From an uncultured Clostridia bacterium (GTDB lineage Bacteria > Bacillota > Clostridia > Lachnospirales > Anaerotignaceae): a stretch of 64,000 nucleotides of DNA. The DNA lies in assembly GCA_910583755.1 (NCBI GenBank), contig CAJTZO010000012.1:1-64000 (forward strand). The letters are read 5' to 3'. The position numbers and the translations under genes were made by a program. This document shows, in pieces, positions 33,167 to 40,450 of the stretch. Position 1 is the stretch's first letter; the number at the start of each line of letters is the position of its first letter. The notes beneath the pieces are model-generated. The model saw only the letters and a program-made list of their open reading frames with translations. It was not told where the DNA came from and made no database searches.

Positions 33167-33829
33167 ATGTACCGATTTTATTTGAAGCAAAATGAACAAC
33201 AAATATTATTGCCAGTAGCACCATCAGAATTAATAACAAAAGTAGAAGGAGAAAGTGAAAAGGTTGAGTTGGTAAATATAGGAGAAGGTAGTATCTTAAA
33301 AGATATTGGGTTAAGAAGAATTTCTTTTATAATACTGTTACCAGCGGTACAATACAGTTTTGTACAGATAGAAGGAAGTTTTCAACCACCTATCTTTTTT
33401 TTAAACCAATTTCGACAATACAAAATTAGTAAAAAACCAGTGAGTTTAATTGTATTTCGTAAATTAGCAGATGGTACGGAGTTATTTAGTGGAAATATGG
33501 ATATTTCTTTTGAACAATATACTGTACTGGAAAGAGGAGGAGAACAAGGAGATTTTTGGGTGGAAATTCAGGCTAAGGAATACAGAAAAATTATTTCTAC
33601 CACTTATAAAATGGAACAAAAAGATGGACAGATGATATTAGAGGAACTTGGTACAAAACGAGAAGGAAAAGAGGTTCCTAACACGTATACTGTAAAAAAA
33701 GGAGATTCTTTATGGAAAATTGCACAGACGATGCTAAATGATGGCAGCCGTTTTCAGGAAATTGCAGAAAAAAATAAGATTGTAGACCCCAATAAAATAC
33801 AAGTGGGACAGATATTACATTTGGGGTGA
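33167..33829 (+). CDS. LysM baseplate/tail protein (XkdP-like)
   Basis: 220 aa, ATG after AGGGAGG. The N-terminal 165 residues (FYLKQNEQQILLPVAPSELITKVEG, LRRISFIILLPA) form the XkdP-type beta domain. The C-terminal 50 residues are a LysM: NTYTVKKGDSLWKIAQTMLND, ending QVGQILHLG. In contractile tails it sits at the baseplate hub and links tube to baseplate; LysM may hold peptidoglycan. It normally follows the tape measure, which is absent in front of it. Confidence 0.85.
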   Translation: MYRFYLKQNEQQILLPVAPSELITKVEGESEKVELVNIGEGSILKDIGLRRISFIILLPAVQYSFVQIEGSFQPPIFFLNQFRQYKISKKPVSLIVFRKLADGTELFSGNMDISFEQYTVLERGGEQGDFWVEIQAKEYRKIISTTYKMEQKDGQMILEELGTKREGKEVPNTYTVKKGDSLWKIAQTMLNDGSRFQEIAEKNKIVDPNKIQVGQILHLG

Positions 33830-33833
33830 TGGA

Positions 33834-34814
33834 ATGAAAATACAAATGTTAATAAAGAATAAAGAAAAAATATATGATGCAACGAATTTATTGGAAGGAA
33901 AAGTAACAATAGAAAAAAGTATTCTAGGAACTTGTGGAAAATTAACTTGCCAAATTATAAGAGATGGTAGGATAGAATTTGTGGAAGGAAGTCAAATACA
34001 GTTTTTTGCAAAAGATAGGATAGTGTTTTCTGGCTGGGTGATGAAAAAAAGTAGAACATCCAAACAGATTATTACAGTAACAGCCTATGACCAGTTTTTT
34101 TATTTAGTGCAAAATAAAGATACTTATGTCTATTATAATAAAAAAGCTTCCGAATTGATACAAATGATTGCAGGGGATTATGGGCTAACGATTGGCGATG
34201 TTTGTGACAGTGGCTGGAAGATTCCACAAAGAATTGAAGAAGGACAAACACTTTGGGATATGATTGGAACAGCACTGGATTTGACAAAAAAAGAAACAGG
34301 AAAAGAATATTTTTTTTATGATGAAGGTGGAAAATTAACCTTAACTGCGAAAACTGATATGACAACAAATGTAGTATTACAATGTAATGGCAGTATAGAA
34401 GATTATATCTATATAACAGATATTTCGGAAGATACTTATAATGGTGTTCAGTTATTTCAAGCAGGAAGGCTGGAAACAGAAAAGTTATCTTATAGGAAAG
34501 AAAAAGAGGAAGAAGTACAAAAGTGGGGAAGATTATTATATTATCAAAGAGTTGACCATAGATTGACGCAATATGATTTAAAGATGATGGGGGACAGCTT
34601 TTTAACACAAAAATGTCGAGTAAAAAAAACATTAATTTTAAAACAGCTATCAGAAGAAGTGATATTAAAACCTGGACAATCTATTTGCATTGAATTACCA
34701 GAATTGGCGGAAATCAGTTTAAAAGGCAGTTTTGTAATTGAAAAAATAGAATACCATTTTTTTAATGGAGGGTATAAAGCGAATTTATGGATTAGAATGG
34801 AGGAGTTACATTGA
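33834..34814 (+). CDS. Baseplate hub protein (XkdQ-like)
   Basis: 326 aa, five bases after xkdP. It shows the XkdQ/gpD-like hub pattern: LLEGKVTIEKSILGTCGKLTCQII, FAKDRIVFSGWVMKKS, ITVTAYDQFFYLVQNKDTYVYYNKKASELIQMIAGDYGL and a late KPGQSICIELPEL. Hub proteins form the trimer on which the tube is built. Its stop overlaps the TTG start of the second chaperone gene. Confidence 0.85.
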   Translation: MKIQMLIKNKEKIYDATNLLEGKVTIEKSILGTCGKLTCQIIRDGRIEFVEGSQIQFFAKDRIVFSGWVMKKSRTSKQIITVTAYDQFFYLVQNKDTYVYYNKKASELIQMIAGDYGLTIGDVCDSGWKIPQRIEEGQTLWDMIGTALDLTKKETGKEYFFYDEGGKLTLTAKTDMTTNVVLQCNGSIEDYIYITDISEDTYNGVQLFQAGRLETEKLSYRKEKEEEVQKWGRLLYYQRVDHRLTQYDLKMMGDSFLTQKCRVKKTLILKQLSEEVILKPGQSICIELPELAEISLKGSFVIEKIEYHFFNGGYKANLWIRMEELH

Positions 34815-35170
34815 TAGAAGAACGATATATGCCAGAACCAAAAGAAATTGTAATATCTCAAAGATTTATCGGAAAAAATGGAAAGCCATTGACATGGAAA
34901 ATAAAAGCCATCAAGGAAAAGGAACATCAAGAAATAAAAAATGGGAAGCTGGAAATAGAACAGTATTGGAGAAAATTTTGTGCAAGTTGTGTAGTAGAAC
35001 CAGATTTACAGAACAAGCAGCTTTTAGAAAGCTATGGGTGCCATACTGCTGATGAAGTGCTAAAAGAAATGCTTACTATGGGAGAATATATGATACTTTT
35101 AAAAACTGTAAGAGAACAAAACGGTTTTGAAAAAAGAAAAGAGGAAATCAAAAAAGACATAAAAAAGTAA
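34811..35170 (+). CDS. XkdN-like tail assembly chaperone, copy 2 (G-type)
   Basis: 119 aa, TTG start seven bases after GGAGG, overlapping the xkdQ stop. It carries the XkdN pattern EIVISQRFIGKNGKPLTWKIKAIKEKEHQEI, SCVVEPDLQNKQLLESYGCHTADEVLKEMLTMGEYMILLKTV. It ends KKDIKK on A AAA AAG TAA, a slippery heptamer, and the -1 frame continues for 49 codons. It is therefore the G part of a G/GT pair, whereas copy 1 is not. Having two XkdN-type genes in one tail cluster, separated by xkdP-xkdQ, is unusual. Confidence 0.82.
   Translation: MIEERYMPEPKEIVISQRFIGKNGKPLTWKIKAIKEKEHQEIKNGKLEIEQYWRKFCASCVVEPDLQNKQLLESYGCHTADEVLKEMLTMGEYMILLKTVREQNGFEKRKEEIKKDIKK
35161..35167 (+). promoter_or_regulatory. 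-1 ribosomal frameshift site (A AAA AAG)
   Basis: The last two sense codons before the TAA of chaperone 2 form A AAA AAG in the correct phase. This is the heptamer used in E. coli dnaX and a known site in phage tail chaperone genes. Slippage by -1 gives GTA ATC AAG GAG GGC and so on, open for 49 codons. An AAGGAGGG lies just downstream. Confidence 0.75.
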
Positions 35171-35316
35171 TCAAGGAGGGCAAAGCAGAAGCAGATTATG
35201 CTTGCTATGCGCTCCGACATTTTCATATATTGCCAAGTCAGTTTTTTTCATTAGAATGTGCAGAAAGGATGTTTCTAGAAAGTGTGATTGATTTGGAACT
35301 GGAAGAAAAGAGGTGA
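35167..35316 (+). CDS. -1 frame extension of chaperone 2 (GT-type C-terminus)
   Basis: Read only after -1 slippage at 35161-35167; it has no usable start codon near its beginning. The 49 residues include EADYACYALRHFHILPSQFF and end ESVIDLELEEKR. This matches in style the T extensions of Firmicutes tail chaperones, with a YALR-h-PSQF core, which recruit tube monomers to the G-coated tape measure. The fusion product would be about 168 aa. Its stop overlaps the region where the next gene begins. Confidence 0.72.
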   Translation, partial: VIKEGKAEADYACYALRHFHILPSQFFSLECAERMFLESVIDLELEEKR

Positions 35317-35321
35317 AAAAT

Positions 35322-36503
35322 ATGTTTTTGTTTTATCAAGAAAAACTTTTAAAGAGACAAATAGAAAATAATTTTTTTTGGCATTGGTATGAACAACAAG
35401 AAGAATTAGGAATGGGAATAGGGTGGGAAGAAAGTTTTTATCAAGGATTAAAAGAGGAAATATGGCAGGAAAAAAATAAAAATTTAAAAAAAGTTATTTC
35501 TTCTAATTTAAAGCCCAAGAAATATATTTTTGAGGAAGAAGCCTGCCTTCAACGGCAGTATGCAGAAAAGCAAAAAAGAAATGTAGAACGAAAACAGCAT
35601 CAGGAACAAAAGCAGTGTTATACAGAGAAACAAAAGCAGTTTCCATATGAGAAAAAAGAACAACAGGAAATAAAGATACAAAATCAAAAGTGGAAAAAAG
35701 AAGTACAAAGTGAAAGTGAGCAACGAAAAAGAACAATAGAACAACAACAAAACCAGATAGAACAACAATACTATGTTGAGGCACAAGCTCAAAAAAAGGA
35801 AAAAGCAAAAATACAATATGAAAAAGAAATACAAAGTAAAAAGCAGGAAAAACAAAAGCAAGACCAACAAAAAAAGCAAATACAATTTCAGGAACAGTTA
35901 AGAAAAGATAAAAAACAAAGTATTTGGCAAAAAGAACAGCAAAAAATAAGGCAACGAGAGATAGAACAACAAGAATATTTTGTACAGAATAAAATAAATA
36001 AAAAAGAAGAAGCTGAAAAAATAGAAAGCATGCAAAACAACAAGAATCCTTTTTATTTTTGGGCGTATGAAAATATTTTGAGAGAACAACAAGAAAACCC
36101 TGTTTTTTGGTATGAAAAAAATATTTTGCAACAACAAAATGAAAAAGGAAAAACAGAGGAAAGTGAAAATAAAACAATAACTTTGTATCAAAATAATAAT
36201 ACAATTATAGATGCTACAGACAGAAGACAAAGTGTACAAAATTTATATGAGAAACCACAAAAATTACAACATATTAGTATTTGGAAAAAAGAAAATCAAC
36301 AACAAAGACAAAAGGAAAAAATAGAGAAAGAAACGATACAAAATATAATAAATGATAGTTTAGAACAAGTAAAACAGCCAAAAAAACAACAAGAGATACA
36401 AAAAGAACAACAAAATATCAGTATAGATACTTTAATTTTTCATTTAACAGAAAAATTATTAGAAGAAAGAGAAAGAAGTTTAAGAGGAAGTAAAAAAATA
36501 TAA
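35322..36503 (+). CDS. Q/K/E-rich coiled-coil protein in the tape-measure position
   Basis: 393 aa from ATG 35322, six bases after AGAGGTG; a GTG at 35313 is possible. About half the residues are Gln, Lys or Glu, forming one long predicted helix (about 75-235). An aromatic motif occurs three times: NNFFWHWYE (16-24), NPFYFWAYE (242-250) and NPVFWYE (259-265). The end is TLIFHLTEKLLEERERSLRG. No family is recognised. It directly follows the G/GT frameshift gene, where the tape measure lies in other phages, yet is far shorter than usual and lacks glycosidase or membrane segments. A minimal tape measure is my preferred reading; a baseplate or chaperone-like accessory protein is the alternative. 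Confidence 0.75.
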   Translation: MFLFYQEKLLKRQIENNFFWHWYEQQEELGMGIGWEESFYQGLKEEIWQEKNKNLKKVISSNLKPKKYIFEEEACLQRQYAEKQKRNVERKQHQEQKQCYTEKQKQFPYEKKEQQEIKIQNQKWKKEVQSESEQRKRTIEQQQNQIEQQYYVEAQAQKKEKAKIQYEKEIQSKKQEKQKQDQQKKQIQFQEQLRKDKKQSIWQKEQQKIRQREIEQQEYFVQNKINKKEEAEKIESMQNNKNPFYFWAYENILREQQENPVFWYEKNILQQQNEKGKTEESENKTITLYQNNNTIIDATDRRQSVQNLYEKPQKLQHISIWKKENQQQRQKEKIEKETIQNIINDSLEQVKQPKKQQEIQKEQQNISIDTLIFHLTEKLLEERERSLRGSKKI

Positions 36504-36515
36504 GGATGAGGAACA

Positions 36516-36872
36516 ATGTTAGAAGTGGTAAAATTATTGGCGTATGATGTGTTACAACAGGAAAATTTAGCAGATGTTTGCTATGGTACTGTAACAGCAG
36601 AAAAACCTTTAAAAATTATGTTAGAGCAAAAACTAGAATTAACAGAACCTTTTTTAATCTTATCTCGTAATGTAGTGAAACATTATGAAACTTTTCAAAT
36701 GAGAAAAAAGAATACAAATGAGACTTGGACACATTATGAAATTATAGCGGAAAGACAATTAAAAATAGGAGAAAGAGTGATATTAATAAAGATGACAGGG
36801 GGACAAAGATATGTTGTGTTGGATAGAGTGGGAGAGGAGATGATGGAACATGAAACTAACACCACAATCTGA
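36516..36872 (+). CDS. DUF2577 baseplate-associated protein (XkdR-like)
   Basis: 118 aa, ATG after AAGGATGAGG. The beta-barrel pattern GTVTAEKPLKIMLEQKLELTEPFLIL and the C-terminal RQLKIGERVILIKMTGGQRYVVLDRVG are those of DUF2577/XkdR proteins. They precede DUF2634 and baseplate J in PBSX-type clusters and probably form part of the hub or spike. It overlaps the next gene by 23 bases. Confidence 0.85.
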   Translation: MLEVVKLLAYDVLQQENLADVCYGTVTAEKPLKIMLEQKLELTEPFLILSRNVVKHYETFQMRKKNTNETWTHYEIIAERQLKIGERVILIKMTGGQRYVVLDRVGEEMMEHETNTTI

Positions 36873-37254
36873 AACAGAAATGAATCCAATTGTAATACAA
36901 ACAATTCCAACTTTGACATATCGTGTACAAAGAGAAAAAGAAATGATATCTGGAATGGTAGATGGATTAGAAGCGATGAAACAAGCAGTATTTAAAATAT
37001 TATTTACAGAGCGCTATCAATATGAAATTTATAACTGGGAATATGGTATGGAGTTAAGGGATTTGTTTGGTAGAGCAAAAAGTTATGTGATACCAGAAAT
37101 AAAAAAAAGGATAGAAGAAGCATTATTAGCAGATGATAGAATTAAAGCAGTAACAGATTTTGAGTTTCATGGTGAAAAAAGTGTTTTGGAAGTGAATTTT
37201 AAAGTACATACTATATTTGGTACATTAGAAATAGAAAGGCAGGTTGATATTTAA
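36850..37254 (+). CDS. DUF2634 baseplate protein (XkdS-like)
   Basis: 134 aa. The ATG lies within the end of the previous gene, after GGAGAGGAG. It has the gp25/lysozyme-like baseplate fold pattern of XkdS: TYRVQREKEMISGMVDGLEAMKQAVFKILFTERYQYEIYNWEYGMELRDLFG and IKAVTDFEFHGEKSVLEVNFKV. It joins the sheath to the baseplate wedges. The stop overlaps the baseplate J start (TAATG). Confidence 0.88.
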   Translation: MKLTPQSETEMNPIVIQTIPTLTYRVQREKEMISGMVDGLEAMKQAVFKILFTERYQYEIYNWEYGMELRDLFGRAKSYVIPEIKKRIEEALLADDRIKAVTDFEFHGEKSVLEVNFKVHTIFGTLEIERQVDI

Positions 37255-38324
37255 TGTACGAAAGTTATGATGAATTAATGGAAAGAAAACTGGAACAGGT
37301 CAGCCAAAAAAGAGATAGACGACAAGGAAGTATTATTTTTGACGCGATTGCGCCCAATGCAGCAGAAACAGCAATTTTTTATGCAGACTTAGCAATGTTA
37401 GAAAATCGTACCTATGGAGATACAGCAACAGAAGAAGATTTGACAAAGCGGTGCATGGAAAGGGGAGTATTTCGCAAAGAAGCAACAAAAGCAACATTAT
37501 TAGGAAGCTTTACAGATAGAAGTGGAAATGGTTGTCCTGTTCCAATAGGGATGCGTTTTAATTTAGAAGAATTAAATTATATTGTGATAGAAAAAACAGA
37601 AATAGAAGGACAATATTTATTAGAGTGTGAAACAGCAGGAGAAGCTGGAAATCAATATTTAGGGGATTTAACACCAATTACTTATTTAGAAGGATTAGCA
37701 AAAGGAGTGTTAATTGAACTTTTGACAGAAGGAGAAGACAAAGAATCTGATGAAAGTCTTCGAAAAAGATATTATAGTAGTTTTAACACAGATACTTTTG
37801 GTGGTAACATAGAAGATTATAAAGTGAAAGTTATGGCATTAAAAGGGGTAGGAGGTGTAAAAGTAACCCCAGTATGGAATGGGGGTGGTACAGTAAAATT
37901 AACTATTGTAGATGGAAATTTTAATGCACCAATAGAAGGGGAAATTGCAAAAATACAGCAGGTTATAGACCCACAAAAAAGGGGACTGGGCTATGGTATT
38001 GCACCAGTAGGACATAAAGTAACAGTAGAAGCAGCGAAAGAAGTACAGTGTCGAATTGAAATGACATTACTTCTGAAGGATGGTATAAACAAAACAAAGG
38101 TAATAGAACAAATTACAAATTCAATAGAAGACTACTTTTGTAATTTAAGAAAGCAATGGGCAGATGTAGAATATTTAACAGTTCGTATCAGTTATTTAGA
38201 ATCAAGAGCGTTGGATGCGGAAGGTGTAATTGACGTACAGGATACTAAAATAAATGGAAATGCACAAAACTATATTTTAGAAAATAATGAGATTCCATTT
38301 TTGGAAAGTGTGGTGACAGAATGA
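37254..38324 (+). CDS. Baseplate J-like protein (XkdT)
   Basis: 356 aa. It begins MYESYDELMERKLEQVSQKRDRRQGSIIFDAIAPNAAETAIFYADLAMLENRTYGDTATEEDLTKRCMERG, the typical XkdT start, and has EGEDKESDESLRKRYYSSFNTDTFGGNIEDYKVKV and VTPVWNGGGTVKLTIVDGN. It forms the wedge arms of the baseplate. Length is standard. Coupled by overlap to both neighbours. Confidence 0.93.
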   Translation: MYESYDELMERKLEQVSQKRDRRQGSIIFDAIAPNAAETAIFYADLAMLENRTYGDTATEEDLTKRCMERGVFRKEATKATLLGSFTDRSGNGCPVPIGMRFNLEELNYIVIEKTEIEGQYLLECETAGEAGNQYLGDLTPITYLEGLAKGVLIELLTEGEDKESDESLRKRYYSSFNTDTFGGNIEDYKVKVMALKGVGGVKVTPVWNGGGTVKLTIVDGNFNAPIEGEIAKIQQVIDPQKRGLGYGIAPVGHKVTVEAAKEVQCRIEMTLLLKDGINKTKVIEQITNSIEDYFCNLRKQWADVEYLTVRISYLESRALDAEGVIDVQDTKINGNAQNYILENNEIPFLESVVTE

Positions 38325-38884
38325 AACAAACTTATGAAAAATATTTACCACCTTTTGTAAAGGATACAAGAGAATTTCAAATTTTATCAAATATAGAAGG
38401 AGAAATATTAGAAGAAGAAAAACAAGCAAAAGAAAATTTAGAAGCTGACCAATGGATTATAATAGCAACCGAAAGAGGATTAAAAAGGCGGGCGAAACTA
38501 TTAGGTACGGCAAAAGAAGAAGAGGAAAGATTAGAGGATTTTAGACAAAGAGTGCTTTTTTTATGGAATCATCATAGTCCCTATACCTATTTTCATTTGC
38601 TAGATTGGGTAGAGGGTATCTGTGATAAGGAAAATGTTGCAGTAGATATGCAACATAATAATTATTATTTACATATTGAAATTAGACTAATTAAAAAACA
38701 ACTACAAGAAGAAATAAAAAAAACAGTTAGAAAAATGATACCTGCTAATATTATATTAGATGTAACATTGCGTTATAATTTGTATGGAGAGTTAAAACCC
38801 TATACCTATGGACAATGGAAGGAAAGAAAATTTAGATATATTGATTTGAGAGAAGAAGATGAACGATATTGGTCAATATATTGA
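38321..38884 (+). CDS. Baseplate wedge protein (XkdU/YmfQ, DUF2313-like)
   Basis: 187 aa, ATG overlapping the baseplate J stop (ATGA). It starts YEKYLPPFVKDTREFQILSNIEGEILEEEKQAKENLEADQWII, followed by TERGLKRRAKLLG, the wedge-protein pattern. It completes the baseplate. It is the last structural gene: no tail fibre, fibre chaperone, holin or endolysin follows, only 244 non-coding, AT-rich bases before a recombinase. Confidence 0.82.
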   Translation: MKQTYEKYLPPFVKDTREFQILSNIEGEILEEEKQAKENLEADQWIIIATERGLKRRAKLLGTAKEEEERLEDFRQRVLFLWNHHSPYTYFHLLDWVEGICDKENVAVDMQHNNYYLHIEIRLIKKQLQEEIKKTVRKMIPANIILDVTLRYNLYGELKPYTYGQWKERKFRYIDLREEDERYWSIY

Positions 38885-39128
38885 AAGGGTATTCCCTTGT
38901 CAAAAAGTGGCTTATTTATAAATTAAGAAAAAGTAAAAAGTTCCGCCATAATTTATACTTTGTTCCACTTATTACTAGGATTTAAACGTTTTTCAAAAAA
39001 ATGAATGAACAGTTTTTTTATTGAATTATTTAATATATTTTCATTTTGTGACAAAATAAAATGACGAAATTTGTTTTATATTGTAAAAAAAGCGAGAGTT
39101 TGGTAAACTGTTTTTGGAGGTGGAAAAG

Positions 39129-39755
39129 ATGGAACAAAGATGGTTTGGCTACATTCGAGTTTCTACAAAGGACCAAAATGAAATGAGGCAGATACGAGCG
39201 TTAGAGGAATATGGTGTACAAAAGAAAGATACATTTATAGATAAGCAGTCAGGAAAAGATTTTAACAGACCTGCCTATCAAAAAATGGTTAGAAAAGCAA
39301 AAGAAGGGGATTTAATTGTGATTAAAAGTATTGACCGTTTGGGTCGAAATTATGAAGAAATTATTAGGCAATGGCGTTTTTTAACAAAAGAAAAAAAATT
39401 AGATGTTTGTGTATTAGATATGCCATTGTTGGATACAAGTCGGAGCAAGGACTTATTAGGAACATTGATTTCTGATTTGGTATTACAGCTACTTTCCTTT
39501 GTGGCACAAAATGAAAGGGAAAATATACATCAAAGGCAAGCAGAGGGGATTGCAGCAGCAAAAGCGAGAGGAATGAAATTTGGAAGACCCAAAAAAATTT
39601 TACCACAGGATTTTTTTGGTATGGTAGAAAGATGGAAAAAGAAAGAATTATCAGCCTATGAAATCAGTCAAAAAATTGGAATTAGTATGTCTACCTTTTA
39701 TAGAAAAGTGAAAGAAATAGAACAATATAATGAAACAGGAGAAAGTAATATTTAA
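39129..39755 (+). CDS. Serine recombinase (resolvase/invertase type)
   Basis: 208 aa from ATG 39129, six bases after GGAGGTGG; an in-frame TTG at 39114 overlaps that ribosome site. The N-terminal catalytic domain has FGYIRVSTKDQNE (nucleophile serine), IKSIDRLGRNYEEI, and the long E helix with NERENIHQRQAEGIAAAKARG. GRPKK leads to a C-terminal HTH (LSAYEISQKIGISMSTFYRKVKEI). It is a small site-specific recombinase, not a large integrase. It may invert or resolve DNA nearby or be an unrelated mobile remnant. No paired recombination sites were seen by eye. Confidence 0.9.
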   Translation: MEQRWFGYIRVSTKDQNEMRQIRALEEYGVQKKDTFIDKQSGKDFNRPAYQKMVRKAKEGDLIVIKSIDRLGRNYEEIIRQWRFLTKEKKLDVCVLDMPLLDTSRSKDLLGTLISDLVLQLLSFVAQNERENIHQRQAEGIAAAKARGMKFGRPKKILPQDFFGMVERWKKKELSAYEISQKIGISMSTFYRKVKEIEQYNETGESNI

Positions 39756-39765
39756 AAGTTATGGG

Positions 39766-39802
39766 AGTATTCAAAAGGAGTTGAAAAATCCTTTTGAATA
39801 CT
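39766..39802 (+). terminator. Terminator after the recombinase
   Basis: A perfect 14-bp stem (AGTATTCAAAAGGA with TCCTTTTGAATACT), nine-base loop and a seven-T tail, 10 bases after the stop. It separates the recombinase from the converging nudix gene. Confidence 0.92.
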
Positions 39803-39806
39803 TTTT

Positions 39807-40430
39807 TTATTGAAAAAGTAATTGAATGGCATGATGAGTAATTTGTGCAGTAATGCCCCATATGGTATATTGCTGATACTGGTAAAATAGTTCTGGTATT
39901 TTTGGAGTAGCAAATGGATAATTTTTTCCACCATGAATACGTTCATAGGGAAAATTTTCTTTTGTAAAAGGAGAAAGATATAAATAATGTATTTCGGGTT
40001 CTGTTTTTTTAAAGAAGGAAATGGGTACTGTAAATATTTCTGCTACTTCATCTTTACTAAAGGGAATGTCTTCGACATGGATGTTTGATACAAAACCAAC
40101 AAAGGGCATAATAACAATTCCTGTTGCGGTTAGCATAAAATCTATACTACCTAATACAGTAATGTTATCTGAAGGAATGCCTAATTCTTCTTCTGTTTCA
40201 CGTAATGCTGTTTCAAGAGGCGTTTCATCATTTTCTTTTCTACCTCCAGGAAAACTAATATCGCCCGGTTGGTGTATCAAATGTTCTGCACGTTTTGTAA
40301 AAAGTAAATGAAGTTCATTATTAATAGAAAAAAGCAAGAGCATAACAGCCGAAGGAGAATGATTTGTAATAGGCTGTGGGATTCTATCTTGTAACGTGTG
40401 TTTAATTTTGTCAATTACATCATAGTTCAT
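39807..40430 (-). CDS. NUDIX hydrolase, CoA pyrophosphatase type
   Basis: 207 aa. The Nudix box is GGRKENDETPLETALRETEEELG, preceded by LLFTKRAEHLIHQPGDISFPGG, which is the NuCoA/NudL signature for enzymes that cleave coenzyme A to 4'-phosphopantetheine and 3',5'-ADP. Substrate remains an inference. It is the third gene of a tight minus-strand row after the ttcA-like and xer-like genes, 20 bases behind the latter, and ends at the recombinase terminator. Confidence 0.88.
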   Translation of the reverse strand: MNYDVIDKIKHTLQDRIPQPITNHSPSAVMLLLFSINNELHLLFTKRAEHLIHQPGDISFPGGRKENDETPLETALRETEEELGIPSDNITVLGSIDFMLTATGIVIMPFVGFVSNIHVEDIPFSKDEVAEIFTVPISFFKKTEPEIHYLYLSPFTKENFPYERIHGGKNYPFATPKIPELFYQYQQYTIWGITAQITHHAIQLLFQ

Positions 40431-40450
40431 AAAGACACATCCTTTTTGTT

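Noticed and set aside
35503..36239. Long Phe/Leu-rich minus-strand frames over the coiled-coil gene
   Set aside because: They are the antisense of Lys/Gln/Glu codons (AAA, CAA, GAA read as TTT, TTG, TTC), without start signals.
30746..38884. Tailocin (headless contractile bacteriocin)
   Set aside because: Terminase, portal, scaffold and major capsid genes are present upstream in the same operon and look intact.
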